Source: Gilliamella sp. ESL0443
GTDB lineage: Bacteria > Pseudomonadota > Gammaproteobacteria > Enterobacterales > Orbaceae
Reading direction: 5' to 3'
Assembly (NCBI RefSeq): GCF_019469165.1
Contig: NZ_CP048263.1
Location: 1,302,001 to 1,366,000, forward strand
Length of the DNA: 64,000 nt
In this document: in pieces, positions 57,779 through 64,000 of the stretch
Layout: each line of letters opens with the position of its first letter
Position numbering within the stretch: position 1 is the first letter of the stretch
Program-made: the position numbers and the translations under genes
The notes under the pieces: generated by a model
Seen by the model: only the letters and a program-made list of their open reading frames with translations
Told to the model about the DNA's origin: nothing
Databases searched by the model: none

Positions 57779-58678
57779 ATGAATATTCGTGACTTAAAAT
57801 TGTTTTTACATCTCTGTGATACATGTCATTTTGGAATAAGTGCCGATGCTATGCATGTAAGTCCTTCCACCCTTTCAAGGCAGATTCAGCGCCTTGAAGA
57901 ACAATTTGGTCATCGATTATTTATCCGTGACAACCGGCAAGTTCAAATTACCCACGAAGGTGAAAAAGTAAAACACTTTGCCCAACAAGTCATTAATCTA
58001 CACCAACAATTAAAACAAGAATTAGACCAAGCCGATCAACGATTAGTTGGTGAATTAACCTTATTTTGCTCGGTCACAGCGGCTTACAGCCATCTACCTG
58101 AAATACTTGATCGCTTTCGCCTACACTACCCATTAGTAGAAATTAAACTATCCACAGGAGATGCAGCCGATGCTGTTGAAAAAATTCAATCTCATCAAGC
58201 TGATTTAGCTATTGCAGGAAAACCCAAACAACTACCATCTGGTGTTGAATTTATTAAATTAGGCGAAATTGAAATGGTATTACTCATACCTAAACTTAAT
58301 AGTTCATTCAGTGACAAATTGCATCAAAAAGCACCAGATTGGCATAATATCCCATTCATATTGCCTGAGCACGGTCCAAGCCGACATCGAATAGATTTAT
58401 GGTTTAAACAACAAAAAATCATCAGCCCCAAAATTTATGCAACGGTAGCTGGGCACGAAGCCATTGTCTCCATGGTTGCTTTGGGTTGTGGAGTGGCTTT
58501 ATTGCCTAAAGTAGTAATGGAAAATAGCCCAGAAAGAGTAAGAGAACGCATCACCGAATGGTCAACCAATTTAATGGAACCGTTTGATGTTGGCATCTGT
58601 GTGCAAAAAAGACGATTATCAGAAAAAATTATTTCAGCATTTTGGGCTATTAGTAACCCAAATTTACCAACCCAATAA
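57779..58678 (+). CDS. ilvY: LysR-type regulator IlvY
   Basis: IlvY activates ilvC in response to acetolactate-type substrates. The 299-residue protein matches E. coli IlvY strongly: an N-terminal winged HTH (FGISADAMHVSPSTLSRQIQRLEEQFGHRLFIRDNRQV) and a substrate-binding domain with GELTLFCSVTAAYSHLPEILDRF, VEIKLSTGDAADAVEKIQ and YATVAGHEAIVSMVALGCGVALLPKVV. It is normally divergent from ilvC. Here the divergent neighbour is prfC across 193 bp and ilvC is not in the window, so it must act at a distance or on another gene. Confidence 0.92.
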   Translation: MNIRDLKLFLHLCDTCHFGISADAMHVSPSTLSRQIQRLEEQFGHRLFIRDNRQVQITHEGEKVKHFAQQVINLHQQLKQELDQADQRLVGELTLFCSVTAAYSHLPEILDRFRLHYPLVEIKLSTGDAADAVEKIQSHQADLAIAGKPKQLPSGVEFIKLGEIEMVLLIPKLNSSFSDKLHQKAPDWHNIPFILPEHGPSRHRIDLWFKQQKIISPKIYATVAGHEAIVSMVALGCGVALLPKVVMENSPERVRERITEWSTNLMEPFDVGICVQKRRLSEKIISAFWAISNPNLPTQ

Positions 58679-58745
58679 TAAATTATATAATAAACTGTAG
58701 TTAATGAGTAAATAGCTGTTAAGCAAAATGTAGGGAATGAATGTA

Positions 58746-60779
58746 ATGCCAATAAAATTAAAAAAAACAAGCACGTTATCCACCTTACTCTTTTTAATAA
58801 TATTTTCAAATCCTAGCGGTGCTGAATTAGGTGATCCTGCAAACCAAAATCCAATTAATCATAAACCTCAATGGTTGGTTGTTCATAGCTCAAACTACTA
58901 TGATGGTGATAGTGATGATCTTGTTACCGCTGGAATGGGGTTTACAGCCTTATCGAAAATGATCCAAAAGATCAATTATGCCGATCCATCAAATCCAACC
59001 CCCCAAGAATTACGCCGTGCAAAATTAAATCGATTTATTGATACAAAAACCGGAGAAGGCTCTCTATTTGGATTCAAAAGTGAAGAATTGTCGCCTTTAT
59101 TTGATGGAAAAATTGCAGGCACAGAAATTTTAGCCACAATAAAAGATGAAAATGTTGGCTTGCTATTACAAGTTCCCATCGATTTTAATAAGAAAAAACC
59201 CTGTATTGTTGTCGTACCAGCTTCTGGTTCTGATGGACTATATAACGCCAAAGATATACAAATCCGTGGATTGTGGGGTCTTAAACATAACTGCGCAGTA
59301 GTTTATAACGACAAAGGTTTAGGTACTGGTATTTATGATATTACCAACGAGCAAGGCTTTACTGTTGATGGTCAAGTTGCTAAGGACAATATACTCTTTA
59401 AGCCAACTATACAAAATCAAAAAGAGTTTATCAAAAATAATCCACACCGTTATGCAGTAAAACAGCTACATTCAAAGCAAAATCAAGAAGCAAAATGGCC
59501 AACATATACCTTCTATTCAATTGTTTTCGCTTTATATGAATTAAATGAACTATTTCCGGAACCTAATAATCTTTACTTTAACGATACTAATACCATCATA
59601 TTAGTCTATGGAGCTGAGGATGGTGGAGCTGCGGCACTTAAGCTAGCTGAATTACGTTTAAGAAGTAGAATTAATGGTGTGGTTGCAGTTAATCCACAAA
59701 TTCAAACAAGTTTAGAAAATAGTAACGAAAACATAAGCTCTCGTTCATTACCCGATTATAGCTCCTATGGGGCACTTTATATTCCTTGTGCCATACCGGC
59801 AATTGAACCCAATAAGCAGGACAAATACGTCCCCGATGCCTCTAAATATCTTTTTTCACAAAACCGTTGTGATGCATTAAAGCAAGCCAACTTACTATCA
59901 ACCGGCACGCCGAAAGAGGCATTAAACAAGCTGTATGATTATGGTTGGAAGCCTGAAATGAGCATCCAATTACCTTATTTCTATCTTAATGAATCAATTG
60001 CCTACCCTTATAAATATATTAGCGCCTATGGTCGATATGATGTAACTGAAAACATGTGTGACTTTTCAGTGGCGAGTACCCAACAAGACCCATATTACAA
60101 TTCTGGTGAAGTAAAACCACTAAAACAAGTCAATTTTGCCGAAATTTGGGGATTATCTAGTGGCCAGTTACCAATCTGGGCCAACCCTGATGCCACCGCT
60201 ATTGACCTTGTTGAAAATAAAGATGTCACCTCTCCTCGACGTGAATGGTATTCAAGTTCTACCATTGAACATCAAATAGATTATGGAACTAAAGGTGCCA
60301 TCTGTTTAAGAGAAAAAATAAAAGATCCACGCGTGATTAAAGGTTTAAAAGAAATCCAGGCAACAGGTAACTTAAACAAAGTCAAAACCTTTATTGTTCA
60401 TGGTAAAAATAACCCTAAACAACTTATTGACTACACATCTCGACCTTATGTTGCATTAAACAGTAAAGTGGAAGGAAAAGAGTCACAACTCCGTTATATT
60501 GAAGTTGAAAATGCAAGTTATCTTGATGGCAAAGCGCCTTTTGACAATACGCTATTACCTATTGACTATTATGGTGATGAAGCCATGGAATGGTTATGGG
60601 CTAATATAACCAATCAAACCACTTTACCGGAAAGCCAAATCATTCGCACAAAACCGAGAGGAGGCATAAGTGGACAAGCGCCACAAGCTACGGCTGAAAA
60701 TCTAATCCCAATATCGCAAACTCCAGATACCAACAATCTAATCACTGTCGATAATGGCAAGATTACCTTTTCGCAATAA
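58746..60779 (+). CDS. Secreted 3-hydroxybutyrate-oligomer-hydrolase-like protein
   Basis: The 677-residue protein has a signal peptide (residues about 1-26, ending NPSGA) and resembles the D-3-hydroxybutyrate oligomer hydrolase family of alpha/beta hydrolases: PCIVVVPASGSDGLYNAKDIQIRGLWGLKHNCAVVYNDKGLGTGIYD, then IILVYGAEDGGAAALKLAELRLRSRINGVVAVNP. In the enzymes, as I remember them, the nucleophile is the Ser of a SxSNGG-type elbow; here the corresponding stretch reads GAEDGG with no Ser. It may be inactive or have another chemistry. The ATG at 58746 has GGGA 9 nt upstream; the ATG at 58737 is too close to it. Confidence 0.75.
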   Translation: MPIKLKKTSTLSTLLFLIIFSNPSGAELGDPANQNPINHKPQWLVVHSSNYYDGDSDDLVTAGMGFTALSKMIQKINYADPSNPTPQELRRAKLNRFIDTKTGEGSLFGFKSEELSPLFDGKIAGTEILATIKDENVGLLLQVPIDFNKKKPCIVVVPASGSDGLYNAKDIQIRGLWGLKHNCAVVYNDKGLGTGIYDITNEQGFTVDGQVAKDNILFKPTIQNQKEFIKNNPHRYAVKQLHSKQNQEAKWPTYTFYSIVFALYELNELFPEPNNLYFNDTNTIILVYGAEDGGAAALKLAELRLRSRINGVVAVNPQIQTSLENSNENISSRSLPDYSSYGALYIPCAIPAIEPNKQDKYVPDASKYLFSQNRCDALKQANLLSTGTPKEALNKLYDYGWKPEMSIQLPYFYLNESIAYPYKYISAYGRYDVTENMCDFSVASTQQDPYYNSGEVKPLKQVNFAEIWGLSSGQLPIWANPDATAIDLVENKDVTSPRREWYSSSTIEHQIDYGTKGAICLREKIKDPRVIKGLKEIQATGNLNKVKTFIVHGKNNPKQLIDYTSRPYVALNSKVEGKESQLRYIEVENASYLDGKAPFDNTLLPIDYYGDEAMEWLWANITNQTTLPESQIIRTKPRGGISGQAPQATAENLIPISQTPDTNNLITVDNGKITFSQ

Positions 60780-60790
60780 AATCAAATTCA

Positions 60791-60833
60791 CAAATGACTA
60801 TCGAACAAATCAAGTACGATTCGATAGTCATTT
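60791..60833. terminator. Hairpin between convergent genes
   Basis: AAATGACTATCGAA and TTCGATAGTCATTT flank a 15-nt loop between the hydrolase-like gene and acpH. It reaches into the last bases around the acpH stop. Confidence 0.75.
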
Positions 60834-61419
60834 AATCAGCTATATTCGATACCTTAATAAGTGAACACATTTTAGGATAAAGCTCGAAAAACAATGTTTT
60901 TAGTGGCGTATAGTTTTGTTCAAAATCAATAAAGGTATCGCTTAATAAATAGAGCTTAGGTCGACGTTTTGCCATACCGTTTAAAACGTTACCAATAAAA
61001 TCCACCGAGGCATAATTTACCAACCATTCACCACGCCACATTGCGCCCATAAAATCTTGATAATCAACTGGATAATTTGCGATATAAGGCTGAATCTGCA
61101 ACTTAGTGAAGGTATTGAATGATGAAAGAGATTGCTTAGCGTTAAATTCCGCCCAATATTTTGACAAAAAATGGTCCCAAATAATATCCAAGGTGATCGG
61201 TGCAACACGTTGATGTGATTGTCGAAAAAGCAATTTAGCCTGCTTAACTTCAGCAAAACTATCAATCAAACGATCAATCCTACGATGCAACATAATCCCA
61301 TCGGCAATCTCTTTAGGATATTGTCGATAAGCATCACCTTTAACAAAATCAGCAACTGTATTACCAATCAACGAACTATTCGCCAAAGTTGCCAAATGTA
61401 AATGTGCAAGAATATTCAT
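60832..61419 (-). CDS. acpH: ACP phosphodiesterase
   Basis: AcpH removes the phosphopantetheine arm from acyl carrier protein. The 195-residue protein matches E. coli AcpH in length (193) and sequence type: MNILAHLHLATLANSSLIGNTVADFVKG, with a His/Asp metal-binding pattern, GIMLHRRIDRLIDSF and LDIIWDHFLSKYW. It belongs to a divergent HD-like helical fold. It follows the siderophore-interacting gene by 2 bp and is cotranscribed with it. Confidence 0.92.
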   Translation of the reverse strand: MNILAHLHLATLANSSLIGNTVADFVKGDAYRQYPKEIADGIMLHRRIDRLIDSFAEVKQAKLLFRQSHQRVAPITLDIIWDHFLSKYWAEFNAKQSLSSFNTFTKLQIQPYIANYPVDYQDFMGAMWRGEWLVNYASVDFIGNVLNGMAKRRPKLYLLSDTFIDFEQNYTPLKTLFFELYPKMCSLIKVSNIAD

Positions 61420-61421
61420 GG

Positions 61422-62204
61422 CTAATCTCGATGTTTAAACTCCCCTTCAGCAAAACCTTCTCGCCAATAACTAGTAATGTGGACCGAACTAGGTTGCAAA
61501 TCGACATATTTATCTTTAATTGCCTGACGTAATTGCCGAGCAAGCGAACACTCTAACCCGCCCCAAAACAATAGATTATCCTGCTGACTCAAATCCCAAC
61601 TCATCACCGCATCAACTAATTGATTAGGATGATTGGCATCTTTAATCAACCATTGAACAGTTAAATCAGATGGCAGTTCAACGATATCGCTCTTATGATT
61701 AACCTCAATAAAAGCAACTGCTTTATGATTTGCAGGTAAATGTTCAAGGGTATAACAGATGGTTGGCAGAGAAGACACATCACCCATCAAAATCAAATAT
61801 TGATTATCAAATTCTAACTTACCTGCTGTCCCAACTATACCGATTTGATCGCCCACTTTTGCCTGTTGAGCCCAAACCGTCGCTAAACCGCTGTCGTGAA
61901 TCGCAAAATCAATCACCATTTGATTGGACGACTCATCATAAGCACGAATACTATAACTGCGAGCAAATTGTCGAACTTTATCACTCACTAAAATTTTATT
62001 ATTTTCATCTAACATCGGGAAAGTAATTTTGCCAGTCAAAGGATCAGCAAATAACAACTTTAAATGAGGACAAATCCAATTTGGATTAACTTCTAAAGGC
62101 TTATCACAACTAAAATGTAACCGAAAATAACTCTCTGACGGCCTTTCAACTTTAATCACCGTCAATGAAGCATTAATAATGTATTTTTTTGATTTTTCGT
62201 GCAT
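61422..62204 (-). CDS. Siderophore-interacting FAD protein
   Basis: The 260-residue cytoplasmic flavoprotein belongs to the ViuB/YqjH family, which reduces ferric siderophores to free iron. An N-terminal FAD-binding barrel carries the R-S-Y-S-I-R motif (FARSYSIRAYDE) and DFAIHDSGLATVWAQQAKVGDQIGIVGT; the C-terminal NAD(P)-binding part has YLILMGDVSSLPTICYTLEHLP and LLFWGGLECSLARQLRQAI. AGAGAA lies before the ATG. A loose GATAGTGATGCGAT-type element about 35 bp upstream could be a degenerate Fur site, but I would not rely on it. No siderophore transport genes are adjacent. Confidence 0.9.
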   Translation of the reverse strand: MHEKSKKYIINASLTVIKVERPSESYFRLHFSCDKPLEVNPNWICPHLKLLFADPLTGKITFPMLDENNKILVSDKVRQFARSYSIRAYDESSNQMVIDFAIHDSGLATVWAQQAKVGDQIGIVGTAGKLEFDNQYLILMGDVSSLPTICYTLEHLPANHKAVAFIEVNHKSDIVELPSDLTVQWLIKDANHPNQLVDAVMSWDLSQQDNLLFWGGLECSLARQLRQAIKDKYVDLQPSSVHITSYWREGFAEGEFKHRD

Positions 62205-62292
62205 TTGGTGTTCTCTTCTATTCCTCTAATATCGCATCACTATCATACAACATAATTGGTATAAAAAAGGGGAATTTTTAATCGCGGGAAAG

Positions 62293-62322
62293 AGAAAAAA
62301 AACCACCCTAAATGGGTGGAAC
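62293..62322 (-). terminator. Intrinsic terminator of fsaA
   Basis: CCACCC-ATTTA-GGGTGG is followed by T8 on the minus strand, directly after the fsaA stop. Confidence 0.9.
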
Positions 62323-62340
62323 CTAAATCAATAGCAAGTA

Positions 62341-63003
62341 TTAAAAACGTAAGGCTCCAAACGCCCCACACCAATCCTGATCGAATTTAACCACCGCAGC
62401 ATCGACGGCAGGATCTGAAATAAACAGCTCCGCCACATCCACCGGCAACGTAATTGACTGACAACCGGCAAGCATACAATCTAAAGCTTGTCTTGGCGTT
62501 CTAAAACTGGCTGCTAACACCATCGATTCAGGGCAATGCAAATCTAACAGCGCTTGTAGCTCATAAACCGTATCTTTACTATTACCACCTTGGGCATCAA
62601 TACGGTTGACATAAGGAGCAATATATTTTGCACCAGCAAGCGCAGCCAAAAAGCCCTGACCCGCACCATAAACGGCCGTACCTAAAGTTGGAATACCCTG
62701 CTTGGTCAACTCCTTAATCGCCATCAACCCCTCGGCATTAACAGGGATTTTAGTCACAATCGATGGAATGACTTTACGAAGTTGCTCAGCTTCCTTAATC
62801 ATCTCTTTAGCATTATGAGAAAGCACTTGCGCGAATAACAACTTATCAGAACCCAGCAAATCTTGTAATTCAGATAACAAATCAAAAATTGGCTTACGCG
62901 ATTTAGCGACAATACTTGGATTAGTGGTAACCCCCTTTATTGGTAAAATTGCAGCTAAACGCTTAATTGCTGCAACATCGGCTGTATCTAAATATAATTC
63001 CAT
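62341..63003 (-). CDS. fsaA: Fructose-6-phosphate aldolase
   Basis: FsaA is a class I aldolase of the transaldolase family that cleaves fructose-6-phosphate to dihydroxyacetone and glyceraldehyde-3-phosphate. The 220-residue protein has exactly the E. coli length, with the Schiff-base Lys85 in [45 protein letters not shown] and [12 protein letters not shown]. The ATG at 63003 has AGGAG 5 nt upstream; a GTG two codons earlier is rejected. It is divergent from an AraC regulator with a CRP-type site in between. Confidence 0.95.
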   Translation of the reverse strand: MELYLDTADVAAIKRLAAILPIKGVTTNPSIVAKSRKPIFDLLSELQDLLGSDKLLFAQVLSHNAKEMIKEAEQLRKVIPSIVTKIPVNAEGLMAIKELTKQGIPTLGTAVYGAGQGFLAALAGAKYIAPYVNRIDAQGGNSKDTVYELQALLDLHCPESMVLAASFRTPRQALDCMLAGCQSITLPVDVAELFISDPAVDAAVVKFDQDWCGAFGALRF

Positions 63004-63116
63004 ACCCACTCCTAATTAAATGCTTAATTGATGAGTAGCATAGTAAAAAAAAATTTAATTCAAGCCTAGAAGACAAAATTTCTATTTACTGGACTTTTGT
63101 ACGATAAATAGCAAAA

Positions 63117-63132
63117 TGCGATCTCGATCACA
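63117..63132. promoter_or_regulatory. CRP-type site between fsaA and the AraC regulator
   Basis: TGCGATCTCGATCACA differs from the ideal CRP core and centre at only two positions, and A/T-rich flanks (AAA before, TTT after) complete the 22-bp pattern. It lies 114 bp from fsaA and 104 bp from the AraC gene. Confidence 0.75.
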
Positions 63133-63235
63133 TTTTTAATAATAATTAATAACACATTAAATTAAATAAATTTTTCAACTTTAACTCTACAAGCTATAAT
63201 TAAACAAACTGCACATTACTTGGTTTACTAACAAT

Positions 63236-64000
63236 ATGACCACAAACCTAAAAAACGTATTAACTCAGCTCACTAACCAACAAATCAACCACCTCTATTT
63301 TGCCAATAACCAACAAACGGCACCGCTACATGCTTATCAAGTTGATTTTCCGAGGATCGAAGTGATTATAGAAGGTCAACAGCTTATGCAATGGGCTGAC
63401 AGCAATGGCAAAATAATGACACAACAACTTGAAGTTAATGATCTGCTCTACATTACCGCTAACAGTTGGAACAAACCTATCCGCACAACCCCAATCACCT
63501 GGTTAAACATCTTATTTGGCAAACAGCAAATTGGCATCAGCATTGTTTATTGGGACGGTAACCAATTAATTCCGCTAGCACAAACCAACATACCAAGGCG
63601 AGGTCCACGAGTTGGCACCTTTATTATTCAAGCGCTATCTGAATTGACATGGCAAAATCAACCACAAACGCAAACCGGCTACTACTTGATTCAAAGCCTG
63701 CTTAGTAACACCCTAGATTTACTTAATGCCGACATAAAAACCGCATCAAAAACCACCAGCTTATTCGAAGCAATACGCCAATATATTGATACTCATTTTC
63801 GGGAAGATATAAGCCGTGAATTTCTAGCTAAAATGTTTTATATCTCACCCAACTATTTATCCTATCTATTCAAAAACGAAGGCAAAATTGGCTTAAATGA
63901 ATATCTCAACCATATCCGGATAGAGTACGCAAAATCACTACTTAAAGATTACGACTTAAACGTCAAAGAAATCTCGCTTGAAGCGGGTTTTAAAGATAGT
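63236..64000 (+). CDS. AraC-family regulator, partial
   Basis: The gene runs off the right edge after 255 codons. The N-terminal part (about 1-165) is a ligand-sensing cupin-like region (MTTNLKNVLTQLTNQQ...YQVDFPRIEVIIEGQQLMQW, LEVNDLLYITANSWNKPI). From about residue 185 the first AraC helix-turn-helix begins (IRQYIDTHFREDISREFLAKMFYISPNYLSYLFKNEGKIGLNEYLNHIRIEYAKSLL), and the window ends in the second (VKEISLEAGFKDS). Its place opposite fsaA suggests it controls that gene, perhaps in response to a sugar. The missing end should be about 20-30 residues. Confidence 0.92.
   Translation, partial: MTTNLKNVLTQLTNQQINHLYFANNQQTAPLHAYQVDFPRIEVIIEGQQLMQWADSNGKIMTQQLEVNDLLYITANSWNKPIRTTPITWLNILFGKQQIGISIVYWDGNQLIPLAQTNIPRRGPRVGTFIIQALSELTWQNQPQTQTGYYLIQSLLSNTLDLLNADIKTASKTTSLFEAIRQYIDTHFREDISREFLAKMFYISPNYLSYLFKNEGKIGLNEYLNHIRIEYAKSLLKDYDLNVKEISLEAGFKDS

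Noticed and set aside
62205-62270. Fur box upstream of the siderophore-interacting gene
   Set aside because: The best stretch has only loose similarity to GATAATGATAATCATTATC hexamers, so I do not list it as a site.

Overview
The window is a 64-kb piece of the chromosome of an AT-rich gammaproteobacterium. By eye the GC content is about one third; I did not compute it. Nearly all conserved genes have their closest recognisable relatives in Enterobacterales and Pasteurellales (aceEF-lpdA, lipBA, lonH-fabA, rpsA-ihfB, lpxK-ycaR-kdsB, prfA-prmC-kdsA, yggS-yggT, ycgL-ycgN, rraB, rnm, yciO, rluB). The familiar E. coli neighbourhoods are broken up: trp is missing next to rnm, pdhR upstream of aceE, msbA between comEC and lpxK, hemA upstream of prfA and ilvC next to ilvY. 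Low GC plus an enteric-like core with rearranged order fits the Orbaceae (Gilliamella-like insect gut symbionts). That placement is an inference from pattern, not a database result.

Layout. 1-2200: the window cuts a minus-strand secreted adhesin-like ORF that has no normal start codon. Its upstream side has a TTGCCTG heptamer repeat and a near-perfect sigma70 promoter. About 1 kb of gene-free AT-rich DNA follows, with a C-rich motif and an orphan terminator. 2.2-7.2 kb: amidohydrolase, rluB, a DUF3592-like protein, yciO, rnm and divergent rraB. 7.2-11.5 kb: chitobiose uptake and hydrolysis (chiP-chb) with a CRP-type site. 11.7-14.5 kb: prfA-prmC-kdsA. 14.5-17 kb: a porin gene behind a CRP-type site and a 20-bp palindrome, then three 251-bp tandem repeats. 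17-24.7 kb: pyruvate dehydrogenase (aceE-aceF-lpdA) divergent from lipB-lipA, an enzyme and its cofactor pathway. 24.7-29.7 kb: yejM/lapC, lonH, fabA, a secreted nuclease. 29.7-37.4 kb: a small periplasmic protein, cold-shock protein, proC, a PilT-like ATPase, yggS-yggT, ycgL-ycgN, glk, corA, ssb. 37.4-37.8 kb: a degraded marC-family gene. 37.8-48.1 kb: one long minus-strand run (DUF2461, kdsB, ycaR, lpxK, comEC, ihfB, rpsA, cmk, aroA, an XRE regulator), then ptrA. 51.3-56 kb: a compact four-gene accessory operon. 56-64 kb: prfC, ilvY, a large secreted hydrolase-like protein, acpH, a siderophore-interacting reductase, fsaA and the start of a divergent AraC regulator.

The best candidate for an undescribed system is the four-gene operon at 51347-55960. 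It encodes a TPR plus YaiO-type outer-membrane barrel, a membrane-anchored HEAT-like protein, a processive-type GT2 glycosyltransferase with a QRIRW motif, and a secreted TIM-barrel protein with GH18-like residues. The architecture parallels Pga-type exopolysaccharide synthesis and export, but the parts are different. Other notable items are the possible phase-variable adhesin at the left edge, the 251-bp repeat array with an anti-Shine-Dalgarno-like C-rich motif that recurs 14.7 kb away, and a secreted hydrolase that seems to lack its nucleophilic serine.
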